64,000 nucleotides of DNA from Vitellaria paradoxa (GCA_019916065.1 CM034238.1:25283246-25347245); one strand, 5' to 3'; positions 1 through 10,716 are shown, counted from the stretch's first letter. Made by a program: numbers and translations. Notes: a model not told the origin generated them from the sequence alone.

Positions 1-2622
1 CTTTTTCGTCACTGGTCCTCTTGGTTAAAAAAATAGATGATTCATAGCATTTTTGTGTCGACTATCGCGCCCTCAACAATATCACAGTGAAGGATAAATA
101 TCCAATTCCTGTCATCGATGAGCTGCTGGATGAATTACATGGAGCCAAGTATTGCTCCAAATTGGATCTACGATCCGGTTACCACCAAAATCGAATGAAG
201 AATGAAGACATTCACAAAACAGCCTTTCGCACTCACGAAGGACATTACGAGTTTGTTGTTATGCCGTTTGGATTGACGAACACACCTTCCACTTTTCAAA
301 ACCTCATGAATGACTTGTTCCGTCCGTATCTTAGGAAATTTGTTCTTGTCTTCTTTGACGATATCTTAGTATACAGCAAAACATGGGAAGATCACCTACT
401 CCATATCCGCACAGTACTACTTGTTTTATCAACTAACCATTTGTATGCAAAACAATCCAAATGCTATTTTGGTGTTAAGCAGGTAGAATATCTTGGCCAC
501 TTGATCTCACAAGAAGGAGTCGCAGTTGATCCAACAAAGATTCAAGCTGTAAAACATTGGCCAGTTCCTACTTCAGCAAAAGGTGTCCGAGGCTTCCTGG
601 GTTTAGCCTGTTACTACCGCAAGTTCATCCGTGGTTTTGGCAATATTGCAGCTCCATTAACTCAGTTATTATCGAATGAGGGTTTCCATTGGAATTCAGA
701 AGCAGCTAAGGAATTTGAATAGCTAAAGTAGGCACTTACTACTTCTCCGGTTCTTAGTTTACCGGACTTCTCTCAACCATTCATAGTGGAATGTGATGCC
801 TGCGGGATAGGAATCAGAGCCATTCACACTCAACAAGGACGGCCAATAGCTTACTTTAGTGAGGCTCTCAAAGGCTCTGCTTTATCTCTCTCCACTTACG
901 ACAAAGAAATGCTGGCAATCGTGAAAGCAGTACGAAAATGGCGGCCATATCTTTTGGGAAAGCGCTTCATAATTCAAACCGATCAACGAAGCCTGAGGTA
1001 CCTCCTAGAGCAACAAATAACAACTCCCACACAAACTAAATGGCTGACCAAAATTGATGGGGTATGATTATGTTATCAACTATAAAAAAAGAGATAGAGA
1101 ATCAAAGTGCCGATGCTCTTTCCCGGGTGGCGGAGTTCGAATGTCAAGCTATTTCCTTGCCTGTACATGATTGGTGGACTACTCTTCAGCAGGAAGTTTT
1201 GGTTGATCCTTTTTACGATAAGCTAAGCAACCCAGAAACACTACTCAATCAGCACAATTACATTCAAAAAGATGGTGTTTGGTTTAAAAAAAGACACCTC
1301 ATTTTAAGTCCTACCTCAACTCTAATTCCTTTTATATTGGCAGATTATCATTCTTCGACAATTGGTGGGCATTTTGGATATCAAAAGACCTTGAGACGAT
1401 TGCGTCCTAATTTTTCTTGGCCAGGATTGCGCACTACAGTGAAGAACTTTATCCGAAGCTACGATGTCTGCCAGCGATGCAAGTATGATCGTTTACCAGC
1501 TGCAAGGACTCTCCAACCTCTGCCGATTCCATAGAAAATTTGGACCGAGATCATAATGGATTTCATTGATGCATTGCCACCTTCTCAAGGTCATACAGTA
1601 GTCATGGTGGTCGTGGATCGCTTATCGAAGTATGCCCACTTTGTTCCAATGAAGCACCCTTACACTGCTCTGTCAGTTGCTAAGGCCTTTATCAATCAAA
1701 TTGTTCATTTACATGGAGTGCCTACGTCAATTGTTAGTGACCGTGACAGTGTTTTTCTCAGCAATTTCTGGAAGTATCTATTCCAATTACAAGGCACAAA
1801 ATTATGCATGAGCTCTAGTTATCATCCCCAAACGGATGGGCAAACAGAAGTGCTCAATCGGACTTTGGAACAATATCTGCGATGTTTTGTTCATGAACAG
1901 CCCAAAAAGTGGCTCGAATAGCTTCCGTGGGCTGAATATAGTTACAATACGGCAATCCATTCTGGCACCAAAATGTCTCCATTTGAGGCTGTATATGGGC
2001 AACCTCCGCCTACGCTATTTTCGTATGCACCAGGCACCTCTAATGTTCAGACAGTGGATGATTTCTTATGTACTCAAGATGTTATTCTACGAGACCTACG
2101 CCGGAATTTAGCCATGGCACAAAACAGAATGAAGGTTCAGGCCGACCACCATCGCCGGGAAATAGAGTTTGAAATTGGGATTATGTGTATTTGAAGTTGC
2201 AGCCTTATCGCCAGCAATCCGTTGTTTTTCGTCGCTCCTTGAAGCTGTCACCTCGCTACTATGGTCCATACAAAATTCTTGCCAAAATCGGACCAGTAGC
2301 TTACAAGTTAGACTTGCCTCCATGCTCTTGCATACATGATGTTTTTCATGTAAGTCTTCTAAAAAAACAATTGGGTACTTTACAACATACTTCTCCACAG
2401 CTTCCACCAATTTCAGAAGATGCGGTCATTCTTCCTCAACCGGAAGCAATCTTGGACCGACGCGTTATACGCAAGGGTCATTACTGTCCAAGAGAAGAAG
2501 TTCTAGTCAAATGGGCAGGCACATTTTGCGAAGACGCAACTTGGGAAAATATGAGGAGGTTCTCTCGCACCTATCCAGGCTTCATCCTTGCGGACAAGGA
2601 TAATTTTAGGGGGGAGGGATGA
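1..2622 (+). pseudogene. Broken pol of the chromovirus: RT, RNase H, integrase, chromodomain
   Basis: The reverse transcriptase region (about 60-720) has the YPIP and LDLRSGYHQ blocks, [13 protein letters not shown], and the catalytic FFDDILVYS. RNase H (about 786-1060) shows STYDKEMLAIV and the QTDQRSLRYLL region. Integrase has an HHCC-type zinc finger (about 1350-1490) and a DDE core with the first Asp in VVVDRLSKYAHF, the second in VSDRDSVF and the Glu in HPQTDGQTEVLNRTLEQY. A chromodomain (about 2450-2580) includes EEVLVKWAG and ATWEN. The frame is broken by stops at 720-722, 729-731, 1532-1534 and 1919-1921, by two length changes near 1055-1095, and by one near 2175. It cannot encode a working polyprotein. 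The final stop codon coincides with the first three bases of the LTR. Confidence 0.93.
2608..2619 (+). other. Polypurine tract
   Basis: A purine-only run (aggggggaggga) lies directly before the LTR start (TG at 2620). This is the expected plus-strand primer site of an LTR retrotransposon and fixes the LTR boundary. Confidence 0.85.
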
Positions 2623-2923
2623 AATGGTCACATTATTAGCCCACAACGTCAGTTAGTTGGTTGGCTAGTCAGGGAATAAGTCAGTTGTGAATACGTGGGT
2701 CCTTTTGTTTAGATGATGGTAGTTTTTTTTTTTTTTTCCAACTACTTAGTATTTCTTGCATGTTGTTCCTTTATTTTAGTAAGTCAGTTGTGAGCCAGTT
2801 ATGAATGTAAAACCTATTAATTGGGCATTACAGAGAGGAAATGAATCAAGGAATTACATGGTTAAATCATCCCCACTCTCTGTTTCTCTTTCTCTCCCCT
2901 TCTTAAATTCTACTTGTTTATCA
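2620..2923 (+). repeat. 3' LTR of the chromovirus
   Basis: It begins TGAAATGG just after the polypurine tract and ends in CA at 2923. Directly after it, ttacttgcagg matches the intact Mediator-26-like coding sequence ttgcttgcagg with one change, so the right border is well defined. The 5-bp target duplication would be ttact (or ttgct before mutation); the left copy lies outside the window. The LTR holds a long T run at about 2727-2738. Confidence 0.82.
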
Positions 2924-3003
2924 TTACTTGCAGGCTGGCGCATCACGTTCGAAGCAATAAAGGCAGGCCAATAAATCACATTCACAGTTGTTGCACCAGA
3001 TGA
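2924..3003 (+). pseudogene. 3' stub of a fifth Mediator-26-like gene (module M0)
   Basis: The last 26 or so codons, from the CRxAHHVRSNKGRP region to the terminal HSCCTR and stop at 3001-3003, match the C-termini of the four other copies. Everything 5' is separated by the retrotransposon. It shows that the array extends to the left of this window and that this copy was disrupted within its C-terminal coding region. Confidence 0.9.
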
Positions 3004-3577
3004 TAATCAGCCCCTCAAAGTAATTCACGCAAATAAAAAGAATTGCGTGTAGATGGATCCCTATTTTGTGTTGTCTTGTAGGGTACTTCTATTAATTGAT
3101 AAATATAAATACATATAATTTTTTTTTCGCGCTTTTCATAATATGTCTTTACTTGGTCTACCTATACTTGAAACCTGAAAGAGTCTTTGATCTACCCAAA
3201 TCTGCTTGTATATGAATGTCTTTGAATGATACAAATCAACTTTCTTAGTTTGACTCAATTGTCCAGATGATAATTAAATTTATCCAGGTTTATGTTCTAA
3301 ATGTCTAATATAATTCTTCTGATTCTTTGCATAGCCTAACCGACTAAGGCAGCCCTTAATCCTCAAACAAAATCGTTTGATATTTGACTCATACAAACAA
3401 AAAGTGACATATTACATCATAATCTCTAGATAAAACAAACCAAAACTCATGAATGCTTGTCCCTTTATTCAAATAGTTCATGTTAGTAGTGTAACTAAGT
3501 TTCTGTTCTATATATGGTATTGCCAGATTAAACATGTTGAGTACATTGGTTTAGCTCGGATCAATTGGTAGCTTCAT
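3004..3577 (+). repeat. 3' flank of the M0 Mediator-26-like copy, ending at a deletion junction
   Basis: It is collinear with 10695-11287 of M1, with a 19-bp loss near 3085 (ccttcgttgggttcagcta, between tac repeats). At about 3577-3582 the match switches from the downstream flank (gcttcat) to the module-start sequence (aaaaagacgttcatcaca). The rest of M0, including its B3 gene, is therefore missing. No coding sequence seen. Confidence 0.85.
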
Positions 3578-4263
3578 TATTAAAAAGACGTTCATCACAC
3601 ACTACTAGAAAAATGCTGATTATCAACTGACAAAATCAGTTGGTAATAAGCCAAATTCGGTTGGTAATCATGGATTACCAGCTGATTACCAACCGATTTT
3701 GGTTAGTGGCAAAAACCCTAGTTGGTAATGTTTATTAACCAAAATTTTTAAGGTCGGTTGGTAATTACCAACTAAATTTCGGTTAGTAAATTAAATAAAT
3801 CTGTTGGTAATTTCTTATTGGTATGAAATTAAGTTTCAAATTTTTGGTTGGTAATTACCAACCGAAGTTGTTATTGCCAACTGATTCTTCAGTTGGTAAT
3901 TGCCAACCGATTTGTTAGTTGGTATTATTTAACTTTTGGTTGGTAATTTGTTATTGAATATTAAATTGATATTTCATAATATACCAACCGAAATTTACTT
4001 TGTAGCAACCGATATTGTTAGTTGGTATTTTGTTCACCGAAATGTCAGTTGGTAATATACCAACCGAAATGTACTTGGTAATTACCAACTGCTAAAAAAA
4101 TAAATTTCAAATGTGGTGCCACGTGGCATCATTTGCTGACATGTCATCATGCCACATGGCAACTTGTGTTATGCCATGTGTCTACATATGATTTTGCCAC
4201 GTGTCGGCCTACGATTGCGCACATGTTAAATCTATATTTTTGAGATTTTGATTGTTGCTGCTG

Positions 4264-4317
4264 AGATTCGAACTCGTGCCATTTCTTTGGAAGTTCATGT
4301 GGTTGGCCACTAGGCCA
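4264..4317 (-). other. tRNA-derived (SINE-like) segment inside the CACTA element
   Basis: On the minus strand TGGCCTAGTGG (4317-4307) fits the pol III A box, and AGTTCGAATCT (4274-4264) is close to the B box, at tRNA-like spacing. No full tRNA cloverleaf was confirmed, so this is best read as a SINE or tRNA-pseudogene fragment carried by the transposon. Confidence 0.45.
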
Positions 4318-4387
4318 AACTATTATTTGTATATATATTTTACACTTTTTTGTATATATATTTAACTTTTTTGTTATAATTTTTTAA

Positions 4388-4451
4388 CACTTTTGCTAAC
4401 TAATTGGTTGCAAGAAGTGCCTCTTTATAGACTAATTAGTTAGCAAAAGTG
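4388..4451. repeat. Perfect 18-bp inverted repeat with a 28-bp loop
   Basis: cacttttgctaactaatt (4388-4405) pairs exactly with aattagttagcaaaagtg (4434-4451). It lies in the AT-rich interior of the CACTA element. It may be the remnant of a short MITE or a hairpin source; no function is evident. Confidence 0.85.
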
Positions 4452-5044
4452 ATAAAAATTTATTATTTTTTTTTAATTATTTTAACTTTTGTTTCAATAA
4501 TTTGAAATCATAAACAATACATGAAACTATATAGATATTTAGTAAATAATTTATGAATAACTATTATATTTAACTAAAATTAATTTTAAATGTTTTTTTA
4601 TTTTCCTCCAATTCGTATGTGTAGCACATATTTAATACATATCTTTAATTTAGTTATATCATGGCTCACTCTATATATTGTTTTCTTCATTTTATATATA
4701 TATTCTTAAAAATAATTTGGTCACATTTAGTTTTAGTTTTAGAAAATTATTTTTAAAAAGTAAAATTTTGAAAACTATTTTAAGAATTTATTTCTAATAA
4801 AAAAATATTTTAGGTGACTATATTTGGAAATAAGTTCTAAAAAGATAAAGAAATGAAATTACTTAAAATTAATAAATAATATTTGTTATTTTTATTTTTA
4901 AATTTAAAATAATGTTACTTTAATATAATTAATATTAAATTACACTAAACAATTATTCTAAATTTTATTAATTTTTCTAACTTTTATTATATTTTCACAC
5001 TAATTTTTATTTTTATTTTTTTTAAACCAAGCACCACACATTTA

Positions 5045-5876
5045 GGTGGTGTTTAGTTGGCAAAATCAACTAAAATTTACAAACAAAATTTTTTTGACCT
5101 TTTTCTTTTGGCAAATAATTTTTTTTTTTTTATAATTAAGATAACGTTTAGTCAAAAAAACTAGTCACTTACCTTTTTAACTTTTTTTCTTAAATTATTA
5201 AATTCATTTTTTTGTTTTAAAAATTGTTTAAGCTTTAAAAGGGTAAAAATATTAAATTAACAAAAAATTAAAATGTTAATATTTTAGTAACTAGTTAGTA
5301 TTAATTAAAAAAATAACTTTTTTCTCGTTCTTGTCTAAATTTTGTTACATATCACTTATACACTGGGTTTTCTTTCGATTTTTAAGCTTTACTACCTTAA
5401 GCTCTTAGGTTAGATAATTTTATATAAATTAATTTAATTATTAAATTAAATAAATTAATTATGATATTTATTTCAGATAATTTAGCAATAATTAATTATT
5501 AAATTAAATTAATTAATTTAGTTTTATTATTTATTAAAAATAATATTAATTTATTTATTTAATTAATTTTTTGAATTTAATTATATTATTTATTAGAATA
5601 ACTTACTTTAAAAAAATATTTGAATAAAATAATTTATTTTTATTTAATGTTACAAAAACAGACAAAGTTTTAAAATTGACAAAATATTGGCAACAGAAAA
5701 GAAAACCAGAGTAAAAACACATTTTTTCTATTTACGTTTTTCTGTTTTGTTTTCATTTTTTTTTTGTAAACAAAAAAACGTAAATAAGTTTATCAAACAT
5801 ATTTTTGTAGCGAGTTTACAAAATTTTGAAAACATAAACAGAAAAATAGAAAATAGAAATGTTACCAAATGGGACC
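5045..5876. mobile_element. Tourist-like MITE nested in the CACTA element
   Basis: The ends GGTGGTGTTTAGTTGGCAA and (inverted) GGTCCCATTTGGTAACA are similar. They are flanked by TTA on both sides (5042-5044, 5877-5879), the target duplication type of PIF/Harbinger. Internally it is very AT-rich and has no transposase. The only open frame (about 84 codons, 5687-5941) crosses the right end and is a chance frame. Confidence 0.6.
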
Positions 5877-7476
5877 TTACTAACTTAGGCGTTTACACAC
5901 GAATTCTTACAGCAAAAAATATATACAAGGAAAAAGATTAAAAAAATGGAAGTAAATTTTAGAATCCATAAACGATTTGATTATCTAAACTTGTCCAATT
6001 TTGAAAATCATATACCCTAAACCCTGTGTCTTCAACAATTACAATCCTAACATGCATTTATCACTAATTCATTAATAAGAAAATTTAATATTACCAACAT
6101 AAATTGTATAAAATCTTTTCCTCCTAGTCAATTAAATTATATGCAATATACATGAACCATACATATAATATATATATATATATATAAACACCGAACTCAA
6201 TATGTATGAACCATACCATGTTATCAAAAAATGCATGAATTTACTTATGTAAAGGCTGTATCACATGAACCAAATAAATCATGAAACAATTTCATGCCAT
6301 ATATAAATATATATAATTAATTACAAATATTTCTTAATATAAAATTAATTATAAAAATATTGAAATTAGAAATTTCCTTTTTTTTTAATGTTCAATGCAA
6401 ATTGTAAAATTTTTGGTTGGTAATTAGTTGATAATTAGTTGGTAATTTGGTTGGTAAAAATATTTTCTCACCTTATTACCAACCAAATACCAACCGATGA
6501 CATTATCAACTAAATCATTCCGTTGGTAAGTACGTTGGTAAAATATTTTCTCATTGGATTACCAACTGATTACCAACCGATTATATTACTAGCCGATAAG
6601 CTCAGTCGTTAATTTGGTTGGTAAATATATTCTCGCTAGATTACTAACTGATTACCAACGGAATACATTATTCTGTTGGTATATATATTCCCAATAGATT
6701 TCCAACCTAAAAATCCAGTTGGTATTTTGGTTAGTACACTTTTTCTGCTTGATTACCAATGGATTACCACCAGATTACCAACCGACTACATTACCAACCA
6801 CTAAAAGCCGTGGTTAATACAGTTGGTAAATATATTTACACTTCATTACCAATGGATTGCCAACCGATAACCAACCAAATAAATTAATAAAGGATACTGA
6901 CGGTTGATAATTGGGTTGTTAAACATATTATCGATACATTGCTATCGAATTACGAATGAAATACCAACTAAATACTAACTAAATAAATTACCAACTAACC
7001 TACAAGTTGGCAATGCGGTTGGTATTAATTTGCCCATAAAGTAATTACATGACCAGCCGAACATTGCAGTTGCTAATGCGGTTGGTAATAATTTAACCAT
7101 TAAATTACCAACCGAAGAACCAACCGAAATATCTAACAACTACACTATTCAGTGGGTAATCCATTGGTAATTTGGTGGGAAAAATCTTCCCGCCAAATTA
7201 CCAACTGATTACCAACTGAAATATGTATCAACCAGTTGTAAGCAGTTGATAATCGGTTGGTAAAAAATTTCCCGCCAATGTAACAACTGATTACCAACCG
7301 ATTACCAACTGAAAATTTAGCAACCAAATTGGATCAGTCAGTAAGGAGTTGATAATTATCTAAATTTTAGCAATTTTTACATCGGTTGATAATGTGTTGG
7401 TAGTCAGTTGATATTTACCAACCGATTATATTCGGTTGGTAATGGTCAGTTGGTAATCAGCTTTTTTCTAGTAGTG

Positions 7477-9198
7477 ACACCTTAGTATTGAAAGGTCTAC
7501 GTGTAATCAGTTTAATGTTTGCAGAAATATGTGTAATTTGTCCTAAAAATAAAGTAGATTAAATTTAATCCAATTTCTTATTTTTTATTTAGGTTAGAAA
7601 GATGAGGAAAAGTGCTTAAATAATTTAATATTTTGAATCTTCAATGGGTATGTGTTAGAAAATTTAAAAATAAAAAATCAATAATTACTACCCGTTTAAA
7701 CGAAATAAAAATTATTAAACATAAAAGTTCAATTTTAACTAATTTTTATTCACCCTTGTAAAAATTGGTGTATATTGAATGGATATCAAGATTCTGAATC
7801 CGAGCTAACTTAAAGTCCGCTTCATGGGTAAGTTGGCGTGCTTGTTATGAAATATTTATATATATACATACATTTTTGGTTAAAATGAAATAAATAAAAG
7901 AAAATAAAAGTAAATCCTCTTTCCAATTCTGATTTCCTAATAGAAGTAGGGTTTGCACCGATCACAATTGTAACATTGTAAATTGCATAGCAAGCAATAT
8001 TTCATTTTGTTAACAAGTCTATGGTTGTTTGGTTGAAAAAAAAAAATATAATAAAAGTATGAAAATTTCATATAAAAGTGATATGTGACGAAATTTAGTT
8101 AAAAAAATAATAAATTTTAATGAGTTTCAATTTTTTCATACCAAACAGAGTCTTAATACTTCACTATTATGTGGTCATTTGTCATTGATTCGTTTGAAAT
8201 CTTTGTAATTATTTCGAATCCTAGTTGTAATAGAATTCGTAATAGTGTTTTTGCGATGGGGCGGCAAGGAAATGATGTTTATCAGTGGAAGTAATGAGTT
8301 CCCTCCCTCCATCCTTACTCTTCTGTTTCCATAATCGCACAATTTTTCACCCCCATCAGTACCCGGGTTTGAAGTGGCATTCTTGGTTGTGTTCGGATCT
8401 TTAGTTTGTGGAAGAAAAAGAAAAATAAAGGAAAATGCATGAAAATAAAATGAAGTAAAGGAGGCTAAATTTAATTCAATTTTTTTTTTTTTTGTTTCTT
8501 TTTATTTAGGTTAGAAAAATGAAAAAAAATGTTTAAATAATTTAATATTTTGAACCTTTATATGGACATGTGCCATAAAATTTAATAAACAAATAAGTAA
8601 TAATTATTTTCCGTTTAAATCAAATATGAACTATTAAATTGAGAAATTCAATTTTGATCAATTTTTATTCACACCTAAAAAAGTTGCGGTAAATTAAATG
8701 AATAACTAAATTCCGAATCCTAGATAACTTATGTAAAGTGCGCTTCATGTGTAAGTTGGCATATTTGTTATATATATATATATATATATATATAAATATT
8801 TCAGTTTTTTTAAATGAAATGAAAAATAGTAAGTCATTTTTTTTTCAATTTTTTGATTTCTTAATAGAAATAGGGTTTGCACGATTATAAAGGTGACTTT
8901 GTGAATTGCGCGACAAATAATATTTCACTTTGCTAATATTTTAGATTTTTATCAAACAAAAAAAAAAAAAATTAACTTAGCTAACAATTTTTGTTAAAAA
9001 ATTACTAAAAATTCTTAAAAATTTCACTTCTAAACGCACCATAACTTAGGTGGGGTAAGCTTCATCTATAAGTTAGCATGTTTGTTATAAATATATATAT
9101 AAATATATATATTTATATAAATAATAACCTTTTTTTTGTTAAAATAAAATAACTAAAATAAAAAGAAAATTAGTCCCTTTTCAATTCTAATTTTCTAA
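7477..9198 (+). other. Upstream region of the M1 Mediator-26-like gene, with internal duplication
   Basis: No gene is seen. Two related blocks, about 7550-8400 and about 8460 onward, share the order taaatttaat, atttaggtta, the CGTTTAAA region and cgcttcat-taagttgg. The first ends in a decayed copy of the gene leader (8227-8400). A short inverted-repeat element with ends related to TGTTTGGT lies near 8020-8155. Compared with M2 and M4, about 280 bp are missing near 8935. Confidence 0.75.
8227..8400 (+). pseudogene. Decayed duplicate of the Mediator-26-like promoter/leader (M1)
   Basis: The string from tgtaatagaattcg through ggcggcaaggaa, the ccctccctcc tract, tttccataatcgcaca and tttgaagt-gttcttggttgtg follows the true leader at 9608-9784 in the same order. 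The coding sequence does not follow. Equivalent copies lie at 30686-30860, 45509-45684 and 60736-60910, so this duplication predates the module amplification. Confidence 0.8.
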
Positions 9199-9609
9199 CA
9201 CTCTATTTGAAATAGTGAATTAGGCGTAATTTGATTTTATTTGGTGAGAATTCTTATCAATTTTTTTATTTAGAATTAAAATAAAATTTTATAAATTAAA
9301 CTTCATTTCATTTCATAACTTAATTATTGAAATTTCTATATCTGTTCAAATTTAACTCAAAGCACAAAAACTTGAAAACAGTAGAATTTAATTAGAATCA
9401 TTTTTTTTCTTATACCATATAAATAAATTAATAAATTTATCTTCATATTTATTATACATATATATTTTTACTCAAATTTAATATTTTTTTTAAATCAATA
9501 CAATTCTTAAGTTTATTTCAAATATATATAAAATTTTATTTACCAAATCAAATCCTATCAAATCTTTGTTTTAAAATCAAATCAAGTAGCATTAATGTTT
9601 CAAACAGTG
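9199..9609. mobile_element. Tourist-like MITE in the Mediator-26-like promoter (M1)
   Basis: The ends CACTCTATTTGAAA and (inverted) CACTGTTTGAAACA are flanked by TAA at 9196-9198 and 9610-9612. Its right end is only about 180 bp from the start codon. A TATATAAA at 9525-9532 lies inside it and could serve as a TATA box (inference). It belongs to the same family as the MITEs 3' of the B3 genes. Confidence 0.75.
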
Positions 9610-9691
9610 TAATAGAATTCGGTTTGAACCAACGGTAACTTTGCGAATTGGGCGGCAAGGAATTGAACCAGTTCCCTCCCTTCCTTCCTCC

Positions 9692-9721
9692 ATGCCTCCT
9701 CCTTCTCTTCTCTTTCCATAA
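9692..9721 (+). promoter_or_regulatory. Conserved 9-codon upstream ORF in the Mediator-26-like leader (M1)
   Basis: ATG at 9692 opens MPPPSLLFP and stops with TAA at 9719-9721, 70 nt before the main start codon. The same upstream ORF is kept at 32409-32438, 46958-46987 and 62464-62493. If transcribed, it could lower translation of the main frame. Confidence 0.55.
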
Positions 9722-9791
9722 TCGCACAACTTTTCTCCCCATCATCAGTTTATCTGTGTTTGAAGTTGCGTTCTGGGTTGTGTAATCAATC

Positions 9792-10694
9792 ATGGATACG
9801 AATCTTGAAGCCGTGAATGAACGGAAGAGGTTCTTCGAAAGTAGAGGGAAAGAAGTGTTCGATCTTCTGGAGTCCGCGATCAACTACGCTGCGTTGTGTC
9901 ACCCGGACGAGTTCTTCGAGCGCAGAGATCAAATCGTTCAGTTACTATTTGCGAGGCAGCAACGACCACGCGTTCATGTTTCTGATCGAGAAGAAGATGC
10001 TGCGACCAATTCAAGTGATTTTTCTGATATGGCTTTGTTGCGGATGAAGGAGCATAGGGCAGGGGGATGTGTCTTCACTTCCAAGAAAAGCACATTTGAG
10101 TCGAAGCCTGGCAGTACTGAAATAGTAATCTCCGATTCTGAAAAACGCCCTGCCTCCGGTAATATTGGTATGGGTACAGAAGAAGATGAGAAACCAAAGC
10201 GGCGCCATATAATTAGGATAAAGCTTCGGCCAAAACCCAACAAAGAAGAGCAATTTCCAGCCCTGGAGGAAGCTGAGTCTCAGGTTGCAATTGAAGAAAA
10301 AGAAAAAGAACCAGAGACGAAGCGTGATGCAGAAGTCAAACTGCCAGTTCCTCATTGAGCTCCGAAGAAAAGCTGCACAAAGGCAGCGGAAGTTGGGATT
10401 GTGCCCCGAAAATTCTCAGAGAAAAGCAGCGAGAGGAAAATCACAGAGAAAAAAAGGGTGATGATCAACGAAGAGAAATCAATGTGCGCGGATTTTGATG
10501 TCGAACTTGAAGCCTCCAAGAGGAAACTCCACGAAGGGTACAATGAATTTGAGGACGCAAAGCGAAAGAAGAAGATACAGATGATTGAGTTGAGGGATCT
10601 CCCTCGAGGAGGGGTTGCTTGCAGGCCGGTGCATCACGTTCGAAGCAATAAAGGCAGGCCAATGAATCACATTCACAGTTGTTGCACCAGATGA
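9792..10694 (+). pseudogene. Mediator-26-like gene copy M1, split by a nonsense codon
   Basis: The 301-codon frame is intact except that codon 189, CGA (Arg) in copies M2 and M4, is TGA here (10356-10358). Residues 12-55 (RKRFFESRGKEVFDLLESAI onward to RRDQIVQLLFAR) resemble the N-terminus of plant Mediator subunit 26. The region after the stop (about residues 239-275, LEASKRKLHEGYNEFEDAKR then IELRDLPRGG) resembles the C-terminal end of that family. The central TFIIS-N (LW) domain is absent. The first half could still yield a 188-residue acidic, Lys/Glu-rich protein; the second half has no good start codon. The gene has no intron. It is nearly identical to the M3 copy, which has the same stop. 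Confidence 0.82.
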
Positions 10695-10716
10695 TAATCA
10701 GCCCCTCAAAGTAATT

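Larger units (their letters stand above)
1..2923 (+). mobile_element. 3' part of a Ty3/Gypsy chromovirus (LTR retrotransposon), degenerate
   Basis: The window opens inside an LTR retrotransposon. In order it shows reverse transcriptase, RNase H, integrase and a C-terminal chromodomain, then a polypurine tract and a 3' LTR. This order (RT-RNaseH-IN) is that of Ty3/Gypsy, and the chromodomain after integrase marks a chromovirus. The short LTR (about 304 bp) would suit a Reina-like lineage, which is inference. The element sits in the last exon of a Mediator-26-like gene copy, whose 3' end resumes at 2924. The 5' LTR, gag and protease lie outside the window. Confidence 0.93.
3600..7476. mobile_element. 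Non-autonomous CACTA transposon, 3877 bp
   Basis: The left end CACTACTAGAAAAATGCTGA is matched by the right end, which reads inverted as CACTACTAGAAAAAAGCTGA. A 3-bp target duplication (ACA at 3597-3599 and 7477-7479) is confirmed by the uninterrupted sites at 29941-29950, 44757-44766 and 59992-60001. The subterminal regions (about 3630-4100 and 6400-7460) are dense in the motif ttggtaat and its complement in both orientations, as expected for transposase-binding repeats. The interior (4100-6400) is AT-rich. No transposase ORF is visible, so movement would need a partner element. Confidence 0.93.

Noticed and set aside
3630..7460. CRISPR-like array of short repeats
   Set aside because: The ttggtaat motifs vary, are irregularly spaced, occur in both orientations and lie within clear CACTA borders in a plant genome.
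9548..10543. Several long minus-strand ORFs over the Mediator-26-like copies
   Set aside because: They are shadows of the coding frame and its leader, with Phe-rich runs from the complement of Lys codons.
10401..10694. Separate 97-codon gene after the nonsense codon
   Set aside because: It starts at GTG and is the in-frame continuation of the Mediator-26-like gene.
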